7,151 nt of DNA. Origin: Bacillota bacterium. GTDB lineage: Bacteria; Bacillota; Clostridia; Peptostreptococcales; Anaerovoracaceae. A model generated the notes under the pieces. That model was not told where the DNA came from. It made no database searches and was given only the letters and a program-made list of their open reading frames with translations. The position numbers and the translations under genes are program-made. The first letter of the stretch is position 1, and each line of letters begins with the position of its first letter. Below, piece after piece: positions 1 to 5,762 of this stretch. The DNA lies in NCBI GenBank assembly GCA_017619985.1, contig JAFZRG010000047.1, positions 1 through 7,151 on the forward strand. The letters run 5' to 3'.

Positions 1-1502
1 CTTTCGTCCTCGACGAACAGACGCTCGAACGTCGTGATCTTCTTCTTGCCGAACAACGGGGATTTGTAGCCGCACCACAGATACCAGAAGAAGTCGATGC
101 CTCTTTGCTTTCTCTTGTCGGTGGGCTTGCCGAAATACCCGGTGCGCACGAGCCGCTCGGCGTAGTCGAACCACTCCTTGCCGCTCATATAGCCGTCGGA
201 CGTCAGGATGTGGTCGAACTTGCCGTCCTCCGTCAGCGGCATGCAGCCGTGGAACAGCAGGTTGCCGTTGATGCACTTGTACAGGCCGCCGTTCGCGAAC
301 AGGAACCGGATGTGATCCTGCAGAAGCTCGCTCTCCAGGAACGCTCTCTGCAGGCGGTTCATGACGGCTTCCTCCTCGTCCGAAAGCTTGTACGGATCCG
401 CCGGGTCGATCGTCGGGAAGAACGTGTTGTTCATCGGATATTCCTTGCCGTCGATCGTCACCGTATATTTATCGTAGTCCACCTTGTCGAGCAGGCGCAG
501 CGCGTCCATCTCGTAGTACGGATGCTTTTCGATCAGCTGCCCCTCGAGCTTGAACTGCATGATCGCGATGGCTTTCGAGATCTTCGACAGCGACGCAAGG
601 TCCGCGTCGTACATGGCGTCCTTCGTGGAAGCGACCGCCTTGAAGTTCGGACACGGGTCATTGCCGTAGGTGTTCATCGCGAACGTGACCAGCGGGCGCA
701 GCGAGATGCCGTAGCCGACTTCCAGCGTGTGCAGGTTGTCGTAGCGGGTGCAGATACGGATGACGTTGGCGATGCAGGACTTGTTGCCCGCCGCCGCGCC
801 CATCCAGAGGATGTCGTGGTTGCCCCACTGGATGTCCACGCTGTGGTAGTTCTTGAGCGTATCCAGCACGACGTCGCCGCCCGGGCCTCTGTCGTACACG
901 TCGCCCAGGATGTGCAGGCGGAAGATGGCGAACTTCGAGATCAGACGGCAGAGGTTGATGATGAAATCGTCCGACGCGTCCACCTCGATGATGGATTCGA
1001 TGATGTTCTGCCGGTGATCGCCCCGTCCGAGCGCCACGCTGTTGGACCCGTACAGCAGCTCCTCGATGATGTACGTATATTCCTTGCCCAGGCGTTTCCG
1101 CACGTAGGAACGGCTGTATTTGAACGTGACCAGTTCCAGCAGCTTGATGAGCCGGTTGAGCGTATCGGAGTAGAAATCGTGCAGATCGCCTTCGATCTCG
1201 TCTTTCATGATCTCCAGTTTTTCTTCCGGGTAATAGACGAGCGTGGCGAACGAGCGCCTCTGTTCGGGGGTCATGTCCGTGAAGGTCTCGTCGATCTTCA
1301 GCTTGATGGTCCCGGAGGCGTTGCGCAGAATGTGGTTGAAAGCTTCGTATTCTCCGTGGATATCGGAAAGGAAATGTTCGGTGCCTTTCGGCAGATTCTG
1401 GATGGCGTTGAGATTGATGATCTCGGCAGAAGCGGCGGAAACGGTGCCGTATTCCTCTGCGAGCAGCCTCAGATACTTCAGGTCTGACGTGGAATAATTC
1501 AT
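1..1502 (-). CDS. fbp: Class III fructose-1,6-bisphosphatase, 3' end cut by window
   Basis: Hydrolyses fructose 1,6-bisphosphate to fructose 6-phosphate and phosphate in cytosolic gluconeogenesis. It belongs to the Bacillota-type (class III) family, which is built on a metallophosphatase core. The N-terminus reads MNYSTSDLKYLRLLAEEYG. The metal-site motifs appear in order: SDIHGE at residues 46-51, GDVYDRG at 200-206 and WGNHD at 226-230. Other family blocks are NLPKGTEHF near 36-44, LVYYPEEKL and YIIEELL. About 500 codons are visible. The family usually has about 640-670 residues, so roughly the last quarter lies outside the window. The start at 1502 is supported by a GGAGGAG ribosome binding site at about 1506-1512. 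Compared with B. subtilis Fbp the N-terminus is shorter, as is common in clostridial members. The gene is transcribed divergently from the EPSP synthase-like gene. Confidence 0.95.
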   Translation of the reverse strand, partial: MNYSTSDLKYLRLLAEEYGTVSAASAEIINLNAIQNLPKGTEHFLSDIHGEYEAFNHILRNASGTIKLKIDETFTDMTPEQRRSFATLVYYPEEKLEIMKDEIEGDLHDFYSDTLNRLIKLLELVTFKYSRSYVRKRLGKEYTYIIEELLYGSNSVALGRGDHRQNIIESIIEVDASDDFIINLCRLISKFAIFRLHILGDVYDRGPGGDVVLDTLKNYHSVDIQWGNHDILWMGAAAGNKSCIANVIRICTRYDNLHTLEVGYGISLRPLVTFAMNTYGNDPCPNFKAVASTKDAMYDADLASLSKISKAIAIMQFKLEGQLIEKHPYYEMDALRLLDKVDYDKYTVTIDGKEYPMNNTFFPTIDPADPYKLSDEEEAVMNRLQRAFLESELLQDHIRFLFANGGLYKCINGNLLFHGCMPLTEDGKFDHILTSDGYMSGKEWFDYAERLVRTGYFGKPTDKRKQRGIDFFWYLWCGYKSPLFGKKKITTFERLFVEDE

Positions 1503-1543
1503 ACTCTCCTCCGCGGCCCGTCGAAAAAGGGCTCTATATAAGT

Positions 1544-1552
1544 AGTATACCA
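1544..1552 (-). promoter_or_regulatory. Extended -10 promoter element for fbp
   Basis: Read on the minus strand this is TGGTATACT: a -10 hexamer TATACT (1549-1544) preceded by the TGn of an extended -10. No good -35 hexamer lies 16-18 bp upstream, which fits an extended -10 promoter. Transcription would start near 1537, giving a leader of about 35 nt before the fbp ATG. The element overlaps the place where the -35 of the opposite promoter should lie. Confidence 0.55.
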
Positions 1553-1566
1553 TACCGATCCTTTTA

Positions 1567-1575
1567 TGCTATAAT
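1567..1575 (+). promoter_or_regulatory. Extended -10 promoter element for the aroA-like gene
   Basis: The sequence TGCTATAAT contains a consensus -10 (TATAAT, 1570-1575) with the TGn extension. The expected -35 position (about 1547-1552) has no recognisable hexamer. The predicted start near 1582 leaves a leader of only about 15 nt, which still includes the AAAGGAA ribosome binding site at 1586-1592. Confidence 0.6.
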
Positions 1576-1596
1576 AATTCAGTTGAAAGGAAACGT

Positions 1597-2838
1597 ATGA
1601 TCAGGATCTATCCGTCACAATTCAAAGGACGCATCAAAGCCCCCGCCTCGAAAGCGCATGCGCAGAGGCTGCTTTTCGCGTCCGCATTGACGAACACCGC
1701 GACCCTGATCAAGAACGTTCCGGAATGCGACGATATCGACACGACGCTGCAGTGCCTGCTGGACTTCGGCTGCACGGTGGAAAAGCACGGCGAAACGGAG
1801 ATCAAGATCTTCCCGTTCGTCAAGACGAACCCCGTGCCCTCCGCCGAATTCGACTTCCGGCAGAGCGGCACGACCGCGCACTTCGCCATCCCTCTCGCCG
1901 CCGCGTTCGGCATCCGTTCGCAGTGCAGGGCCAGCGGGACCCTCATCAGAAGGCCGCTGATCCCCCTCTCCAGCCGCATGGCGCTGCGCGGGGTCACGTT
2001 CAGCAGCTTCAACCTGCCCCTCACCATGAGCGGCATGCTGCAGCCCGGCGAATACGTGTTCGCCGGCGACGAAGGGTCGCAGTACATCTCCGGCGCGCTG
2101 ATGGCGCTGCCCCTCCTGCGCGACGACAGCATCATCCGGCTCTCCTCTCCCCTCGTGGACGGCACGTTCATCGACATCACGCTGAACACGCTCGAGGAAT
2201 TCGGCATCAAAATCGACATCGATGAGGAGGGCTTCCACATCCCCGGACGGCAGATCTACAAGAGCCCCGGCAAGATGGTCGTGGAGAACGACTGGGGCCT
2301 GAGCACGATGTGGGCCTGCGCAGGCTGCCTGTCGAAGGACGACGAGGACCCGGTCATCGTGGACGGCCTGCCGGCAAGGACGGTGCAGATGTACCGGAGA
2401 TTCAAGGAGATCATGTCCCTGCTCCGCTACGACGTCAAATATCTGAACGTCGACGCGAGCGAGACGCCGAACCTGGCCTGCCTGTACGCGGTCATCGCCG
2501 CGACGAAGGGCTCCGGCCTCGATCTGACCGGCGTGCCGCAGCTGCGGTATAAGGAAACGGACCGCCTGAAGACCATCTGCGAATGCATCCGCACTCTTGG
2601 CGCTACGGCGGTGCCTACCGCAGACGGACTCCACATCGAAGAGCGCAGCGATCTCGATTATCCCGAAGACGTACAGATCGACTGCAAGGGCGATCCCTGG
2701 ATCTTCATGTCCATGGCGCTGGCCGCGGGGTGCCTGCCGAAACCCATCGTCCTGGACGACGAGCACTGCGCCGAAAAAGTCTACCGCCACTTCCTGCGGG
2801 ACTACAAAGAACTCGGCGGAAAATACGAAATATTGTAG
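1597..2838 (+). CDS. aroA: EPSP synthase (AroA) family enolpyruvyl transferase with altered active site
   Basis: By fold this is 3-phosphoshikimate 1-carboxyvinyltransferase, which joins PEP to shikimate 3-phosphate in the shikimate pathway. The length (413 residues) is normal. Family blocks are seen in order: APASKAHAQR (15-24), RQSGTTAHF (88-96), RRPL (118-121), GSQYISGALM (160-169), FIDITL (191-196), LRYKETDR (316-323) and CAEK (391-394). Against remembered E. coli residues it keeps K22 (K19), R27 (R24), R124 (R119), Q171 (Q162), K340, E341 and R344 (K319, E320, R323), D384 (D366) and K411 (K394). Several residues that are usually invariant are changed: S23 to A20, R100 to H95, S197 to D188, Y200 to F191, D313 to N292, N336 to Q315, and the DHR triad to D366-P367-W368. 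The open frame is intact, so this is not a decayed gene. It may be an inactive or repurposed paralogue, or a divergent lineage-specific AroA. It stands alone, with no other shikimate gene nearby. The ATG follows an AAAGGAA ribosome binding site. Confidence 0.85.
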   Translation: MIRIYPSQFKGRIKAPASKAHAQRLLFASALTNTATLIKNVPECDDIDTTLQCLLDFGCTVEKHGETEIKIFPFVKTNPVPSAEFDFRQSGTTAHFAIPLAAAFGIRSQCRASGTLIRRPLIPLSSRMALRGVTFSSFNLPLTMSGMLQPGEYVFAGDEGSQYISGALMALPLLRDDSIIRLSSPLVDGTFIDITLNTLEEFGIKIDIDEEGFHIPGRQIYKSPGKMVVENDWGLSTMWACAGCLSKDDEDPVIVDGLPARTVQMYRRFKEIMSLLRYDVKYLNVDASETPNLACLYAVIAATKGSGLDLTGVPQLRYKETDRLKTICECIRTLGATAVPTADGLHIEERSDLDYPEDVQIDCKGDPWIFMSMALAAGCLPKPIVLDDEHCAEKVYRHFLRDYKELGGKYEIL

Positions 2839-2847
2839 CAAGCCTCA

Positions 2848-2877
2848 TTGACAACCCCCACTAGTGGGGGTTATTAT
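2848..2877 (+). promoter_or_regulatory. Sigma-A type promoter of the pyrR-pyrP operon
   Basis: A consensus -35 TTGACA (2848-2853) is followed, after 18 bp, by TATTAT (2872-2877), one mismatch from the -10 consensus. The predicted start is near 2884, about 12 nt before the PyrR-binding hairpin, which is where the leader of an attenuated pyr operon should begin. The spacer is almost entirely the CCCCCACTAGTGGGGG palindrome. Confidence 0.6.
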
Positions 2878-2881
2878 ATTT
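2853..2881 (+). terminator. Perfect palindrome, likely terminator of the aroA-like gene
   Basis: Positions 2853-2872 form a perfect 20-bp palindrome, folding as AACCCCCA, loop CTAG, TGGGGGTT (8-bp stem). An AT-rich but interrupted tract, ATTATATTT, follows. It begins 14 nt after the stop codon, as expected for an intrinsic terminator. The U run is not clean, so termination may be partial. The same bases form the spacer of the pyr promoter, so the palindrome could instead or also be a protein-binding site. Confidence 0.6.
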
Positions 2882-2895
2882 CTCGATGAAACAAT

Positions 2896-2928
2896 ATCTT
2901 TAAGTTGGTACAGAGAGACCGACAAGAT
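2896..2928 (+). promoter_or_regulatory. PyrR-binding hairpin (anti-antiterminator) in the pyr leader
   Basis: The RNA folds as a lower stem AUCUU/AAGAU (2896-2900 with 2924-2928), a 3-nt UAA bulge on the 5' side (2901-2903), an upper stem GUUGGU/ACCGAC (2904-2909 with 2918-2923), and a loop ACAGAGAG (2910-2917). The CAGAGA in the loop matches the CNGNGA core of the PyrR recognition element, and the one-sided bulge below the upper stem is also characteristic of such sites. The usual C-G pair closing the loop is replaced here by A and G. With UMP or UTP bound, PyrR would stabilise this hairpin and so favour termination downstream. Confidence 0.8.
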
Positions 2929-2985
2929 CCAATAGTGCTCCGCTGCAGTTGCAGCCGCCTGTGCGCAAATTCTGTCTTGCCGGTC
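2917..2985 (+). promoter_or_regulatory. Antiterminator pairing of the pyr leader
   Basis: The 3' arm of the PyrR-binding hairpin, ACCGACAAGAU (2918-2928), can pair with GUCUUGCCGGU (2974-2984), with one A-C mismatch and one terminal G-U. A flanking G-C pair (2917 with 2985) extends it. This structure uses bases needed by both the PyrR-binding hairpin and the terminator, so the three states exclude one another in the way known for PyrR attenuation. When pyrimidines are scarce this fold would allow read-through into pyrR. Confidence 0.75.
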
Positions 2986-3003
2986 CGGCAAGGCATTTTT
3001 ATT
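2973..3003 (+). terminator. Intrinsic terminator of the pyr attenuator
   Basis: A hairpin with arms UGUCUUGCCG (2973-2982) and CGGCAAGGCA (2986-2995) and a GUC loop is followed at once by UUUUUAUU (2996-3003). It has 10 bp including one G-U pair. It ends 12 nt before the pyrR start codon and would stop transcription when PyrR holds the upstream hairpin. The pyrR ribosome binding site (GGAG, 3004-3007) lies directly downstream. Confidence 0.85.
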
Positions 3004-3015
3004 GGAGCGGAACGC

Positions 3016-3555
3016 ATGGAATTCAGAGCGACCCTGATGAACGAAGAAGATGTCCGCCGCGCGCTCAAGCGCATGGCGCATCAGATCATCGAAAAGAACG
3101 AAGGCTGCGATGGATTAGTGCTTCTGGGCATCAAGACCCGCGGAGTCCCTCTCGCGAAGCAGCTGGCCGCCTTCATCAAGGACATCGAAGGCGCGGACGT
3201 GCCCGTCGGCGAGCTCGACATCACCCTCTACCGCGACGATCTGACCGAGATCTCCGAGGAGCCTGTCATCGGCAGCGCGCCTACGGACATGGAGGTGGAC
3301 AAGAAGATCGTGGTGCTGGTGGACGACGTCATCTACACCGGCCGCACGGCAAGGGCCGCGCTGGACGCGGTCTCCGCCATCGGCAGGGCTTCCCGCATCC
3401 AGTTGGCAGCGCTCGTCGACAGGGGTCACAGAGAACTGCCCATACGCCCTGACTACGTCGGCAAAAATGTGCCTACCGCCCGCAGCGAAGTCATTTCCGT
3501 CCTGATGGAAGAGACCGACGGGCGTACCGGGGTCGATCTGTACGAGAATCGGTAA
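3016..3555 (+). CDS. pyrR: Bifunctional pyr RNA-binding attenuation protein / uracil phosphoribosyltransferase PyrR
   Basis: Binds pyr mRNA in response to uridine nucleotides and promotes termination; family members also have some uracil phosphoribosyltransferase activity. The 179-residue length is typical. The PRPP-binding loop is IVVLVDDVIYTGR (98-110). Other PyrR blocks are LLGIKTRGVPLAKQL (36-50), ELDITLYRDDL (66-76), LVDRGHRELPIRPDYVGKN (133-151) and a C-terminal DLYENR. ATG 3016 is chosen because GGAG lies 8 nt upstream and the protein then aligns end to end with PyrR. An in-frame ATG at 2905 would place the attenuator inside the coding region. Residue 18 is lysine where B. subtilis PyrR, as I recall, has threonine; H22 is kept. 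It is co-transcribed with the permease 11 nt downstream and preceded by its own RNA target, so it should be autoregulated. Confidence 0.96.
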   Translation: MEFRATLMNEEDVRRALKRMAHQIIEKNEGCDGLVLLGIKTRGVPLAKQLAAFIKDIEGADVPVGELDITLYRDDLTEISEEPVIGSAPTDMEVDKKIVVLVDDVIYTGRTARAALDAVSAIGRASRIQLAALVDRGHRELPIRPDYVGKNVPTARSEVISVLMEETDGRTGVDLYENR

Positions 3556-3566
3556 AGGAGAATAGT

Positions 3567-4955
3567 ATGAACAACCAGAACGGCGCCATTTACAACGCCA
3601 GAGAACTGGGCACGCAGAAGATGCTCGTTCTCGGCCTCCAGCATCTGTTCGCCATGTTCGGCGCAACGGTGCTCGTACCTATACTGACCGGCCTGAGCGT
3701 TTCCACGACCCTGCTCTTCGCGGGTCTCGCAACGCTTTTCTGCCATTTCGTAACAGGGCGTAAGGTGCCCGTCTTCCTGGGTTCCTCCTTCGCTTTCCTG
3801 GGCGGCTACTTCAGCGTCAAAGCCATGGCCGTCGACGCGGGCTACACCGAGGCGCAGGGCCTGGTCTACGCATGCGTCGGCATCGCCTGTGCGGGCCTGA
3901 TGTATCTGATCCTCGCTCTCATCTGCAAGGGGATCGGCGCGCATAAAGTAATGCGGTTCTTCCCGCCCGTGGTCACCGGCCCGATCATCATCGCGATCGG
4001 CCTCATCCTGGCCCCCTCCGCTCTCAACAACTGCGCGACCAACTGGCCCATCGCCCTCGTCGCGATCGTCGTGGTCATCGTCTGCAACATCTGGGGCAAG
4101 GGCATGATCAAGATCATCCCGATCCTGCTCGGCGTCCTCGTTTCCTACCTCGTCGCAGCCGTGACCCATAACGTCGACTTCAGCGCCGTCGCTTCGGCCC
4201 CCTGGATCGGCTTCCCCATCGCGAAGGAGAACACGGTCTTCTCCCTGCTCGGCAACGCGGACAGCGGCATGCTCCTCTCCGCGATCATCACCATCGTGCC
4301 CATCGCATTCGCGACCATGATGGAGCACATCGGCGACATCTCCGCCATCGGTGGTACGGTCGGAAAGGACTTCATCGATGACCCGGGTCTGCACAGAACG
4401 CTGATCGGCGACGGTATCGGCACCTCCATCGCGGCCCTGTTCGGTGCTCCGGCCAATACGACCTACGGCGAAAACACCGGCGTCCTGGCCCTCACGAAGG
4501 TCTACGATCCGTTCGTCATCGAACTGGCAGCCATCTACGCCATCATCCTGAGCTTCTGCCCGAAGTTCGCGGCCATCATCACGTCCATGCCGGCAGCGAC
4601 GATCGGCGGCGTTTCCATCATCCTGTACGGCATGATCTCCGCCATCGGCATCCGCAACATGGTCGAGAACCACGTCAACTTCCAGGAGTCCAGAAACATC
4701 ATCGTCGCGGCCCTGATCATCGGCCTCGCGCTCGGCATCAACTTCTCCGGTTACCTCGGCGCGGACATCACGACGGCCGGCAACAACGCCGCAGGCGCCA
4801 TCACCTTCTACGCAGGACAGATCAAGATCAGCCTCTCGGGCCTTGCAGTCGCCTCCATCGTGGGCATCGTGCTCAACGCGATCCTGCCCGGCAAGGACGA
4901 ACAGTTCGGCGAGGACCCGGACAAGACCCTGGCCAGCAGTTTAGGCAAGTACTGA
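3567..4955 (+). CDS. pyrP: Uracil permease of the NCS2 family (PyrP/UraA)
   Basis: Imports uracil, probably with protons, across the cytoplasmic membrane for pyrimidine salvage. The protein has 462 residues with many hydrophobic segments, consistent with the 14-segment NCS2 fold. Family signatures are LQHLFAMFGATVLVPILTGL (24-43), GSSFAF (72-77), MEHIGD (252-257) and NTTYGENTGVLALTKVY (297-313). E253 and E302 correspond to the two glutamates that contact uracil in E. coli UraA (remembered as E241 and E290). The uracil-type TTYGEN motif and the pyrR neighbour favour uracil over xanthine or urate. The ATG at 3567 has AGGAG at 3556-3560, beginning immediately after the pyrR stop, so the two genes form one operon under the PyrR attenuator. 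Tandem hairpins follow the gene. Confidence 0.94.
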   Translation: MNNQNGAIYNARELGTQKMLVLGLQHLFAMFGATVLVPILTGLSVSTTLLFAGLATLFCHFVTGRKVPVFLGSSFAFLGGYFSVKAMAVDAGYTEAQGLVYACVGIACAGLMYLILALICKGIGAHKVMRFFPPVVTGPIIIAIGLILAPSALNNCATNWPIALVAIVVVIVCNIWGKGMIKIIPILLGVLVSYLVAAVTHNVDFSAVASAPWIGFPIAKENTVFSLLGNADSGMLLSAIITIVPIAFATMMEHIGDISAIGGTVGKDFIDDPGLHRTLIGDGIGTSIAALFGAPANTTYGENTGVLALTKVYDPFVIELAAIYAIILSFCPKFAAIITSMPAATIGGVSIILYGMISAIGIRNMVENHVNFQESRNIIVAALIIGLALGINFSGYLGADITTAGNNAAGAITFYAGQIKISLSGLAVASIVGIVLNAILPGKDEQFGEDPDKTLASSLGKY

Positions 4956-4965
4956 TCCGAAGCAT

Positions 4966-4988
4966 AAAAATACCGGGGATGCCCCCGG
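4966..4988 (-). terminator. Minus-strand terminator hairpin downstream of abrB-like gene
   Basis: The arms CCGGGG (4973-4978) and CCCCGG (4983-4988) enclose a short loop. Read on the minus strand the hairpin is followed by TATTTTTATG (complement of 4963-4972), a good U tract. It is therefore oriented to stop transcripts coming from the abrB-like gene. On the plus strand the sequence after it is not T-rich. Confidence 0.6.
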
Positions 4989-4995
4989 AAACGCA

Positions 4996-5023
4996 AAAGC
5001 CGTGCCTTTTCAGGCACGGCTTT
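4996..5023. terminator. Bidirectional intrinsic terminator between pyrP and abrB-like gene
   Basis: A perfect 11-bp stem, AAAGCCGTGCC (4996-5006) with GGCACGGCTTT (5013-5023), encloses the loop TTTTCA. The plus strand continues TTTGTTG, and the minus strand reads GGCTTTTGCG, so both directions have a short U-rich tail. It lies about 40 nt after the pyrP stop and 17 nt after the abrB-like stop, as expected for a shared terminator between convergent genes. Confidence 0.8.
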
Positions 5024-5040
5024 GTTGATCGATCGGAAAA

Positions 5041-5283
5041 TTATAGGTTCTTGAGCTTCCCTAAGCACTTTCTGCAGACGTTCTTACCTTCGAACTGGAC
5101 GACGTCTGTCGCGTCGTTGCAGAAGATGCAGGCAGGCTGATACTTGCGAAGAATGATGTCGTTACCTTCTACGAAGATCTCGATGGGATCGCCCTCGGCC
5201 AGGTCGAATGTGTTTCTCAGTTCCTTGGGGATGACTATTCTTCCAAGTTGATCCAACTTTCTTACGATTCCCGTTGCTTTCAT
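5041..5283 (-). CDS. abrB: AbrB/SpoVT-family transcriptional regulator with C-terminal four-cysteine motif
   Basis: A small DNA-binding regulator, 80 residues from the chosen start. Residues 1-47 match the swapped-hairpin AbrB domain, including MKATGIVRKLDQLGRIVIPK, ELRNTF and EGDPIEIFVEGNDIILRKY. The C-terminal part has Cys52-x2-Cys55 and Cys70-x2-Cys73, which look like a zinc-binding knuckle; B. subtilis AbrB has a different C-terminal dimer domain. Members regulate growth-phase transition genes by binding AT-rich promoters as oligomers; the targets here are unknown. The start at 5283 is preferred because GGGAG lies about 10 nt upstream and the conserved family N-terminus begins there. An in-frame ATG at 5310 would add nine residues but has no ribosome binding site. 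The coding sequence looks clearly less GC-rich than its neighbours. It has its own promoter and converges on pyrP. Confidence 0.9.
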   Translation of the reverse strand: MKATGIVRKLDQLGRIVIPKELRNTFDLAEGDPIEIFVEGNDIILRKYQPACIFCNDATDVVQFEGKNVCRKCLGKLKNL

Positions 5284-5346
5284 AGTATCTTTGCTCCCTT
5301 TTTTGATCATGATACAGAATAAACCGTTGCGATAAAACCAAATACG

Positions 5347-5374
5347 ATTATATCAAAATAGAAATATTTGTCAA
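5347..5374 (-). promoter_or_regulatory. Near-consensus sigma-A promoter of the abrB-like gene
   Basis: On the minus strand this reads TTGACA (5374-5369), a 16-bp AT-rich spacer, then TATAAT (5352-5347), with TG placed as an extended -10. Both hexamers are perfect. Transcription would start near 5340, giving an untranslated leader of about 57 nt. It is the strongest-looking promoter in the window, so abrB is probably expressed at a high basal level or held down by a repressor, perhaps itself. Confidence 0.85.
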
Positions 5375-5403
5375 CCTGACACGATGGAATTCCGCAGGTC
5401 TGC

Positions 5404-5730
5404 CTATTTCTTATCCTTGGTGCGGGAAAGCTTCGCAAGGCCTGCCGCCGCATTCACCAGATTGGTGGCAGCCCTCAGGCCGCTGCGGTTGTTCGCGATC
5501 ACGCCGGTCACGTCGGAAACGGAACGGGAAACGTTCTTGACGATGCCCTGAACGCTGTCCAGGTCTTCCCTTGCTGTCGTGCTGAGCGCCTCGACGTTCT
5601 CCATGGTCTTGGCCAGCGACTTGAGCGTGGGAAGCAGTCTTGCGAAAACGACGGCCAGGATGGCGACTGCGATGATCGCCACGCCAAGCAGGATATAGAT
5701 AAGCAGTTGCTGAACACTGATCGTAATCAT
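5404..5730 (-). CDS. Small single-pass membrane protein with coiled-coil tail (DUF948-like)
   Basis: Function not known. The 108-residue protein starts MITISVQQLL, has one strong membrane segment at about residues 8-30 (LLIYILLGVAIIAVAILAVVF), then a polar region with hydrophobic spacing typical of a coiled coil (about 34-80, containing TLKSLAKTMENVEALS and VKNVSRSVSDVTGVI). It ends in a basic tail, RTKDKK. An N-terminal membrane anchor followed by an LxxLxxT-type helix resembles DUF948 and related small envelope proteins of Bacillota, but this rests on architecture only. The start is secure: GAGGAGG lies 6 nt upstream of the ATG at 5730. It is divergent from murA and lies upstream of, and on the same strand as, the abrB-like gene, which has its own promoter. 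An envelope role is a guess from topology and neighbour. Confidence 0.8.
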   Translation of the reverse strand: MITISVQQLLIYILLGVAIIAVAILAVVFARLLPTLKSLAKTMENVEALSTTAREDLDSVQGIVKNVSRSVSDVTGVIANNRSGLRAATNLVNAAAGLAKLSRTKDKK

Positions 5731-5762
5731 AGTTTTCCTCCTCGTTTCCCCCTGTACCTGTA

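Noticed and set aside
105..1487. Long plus-strand open frame (460 codons) opposite fbp
   Set aside because: It has low-complexity, Arg/Val/Asp-rich content typical of the antisense of a GC-rich gene, and the minus strand encodes an unmistakable class III Fbp with a good ribosome binding site.
1597..2838. Idea that the aroA-like gene is a decaying pseudogene
   Set aside because: There is no frameshift or early stop, the length is full, the promoter and ribosome binding site are intact, and many family residues are preserved.
1615..2841. Long minus-strand open frame (about 408 codons) opposite the aroA-like gene
   Set aside because: It is an antisense shadow rich in Ala, Val, Arg and Asp with no recognisable domain, while the plus strand carries clear EPSP synthase family motifs and a ribosome binding site.
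2905..3015. Upstream in-frame extension of pyrR starting at ATG 2905
   Set aside because: It would translate the attenuator and terminator, has no ribosome binding site, and the extra residues do not resemble PyrR; ATG 3016 has GGAG and the family N-terminus.
3453..4673. Long minus-strand open frame (about 406 codons) opposite pyrR and pyrP
   Set aside because: It is extremely rich in Asp, Gly, Arg and His, the mirror image of hydrophobic permease codons, and it overlaps two well-supported genes.
5284..5310. Upstream ATG adding nine residues to the abrB-like protein
   Set aside because: No ribosome binding site precedes it, whereas the ATG at 5283 has GGGAG and begins exactly at the conserved MKATG.
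5375..5403. Possible hairpin ACCTG/CAGGT after the small membrane protein gene
   Set aside because: A five-base stem with a long loop and no U tract on the minus strand is too weak to call a terminator.
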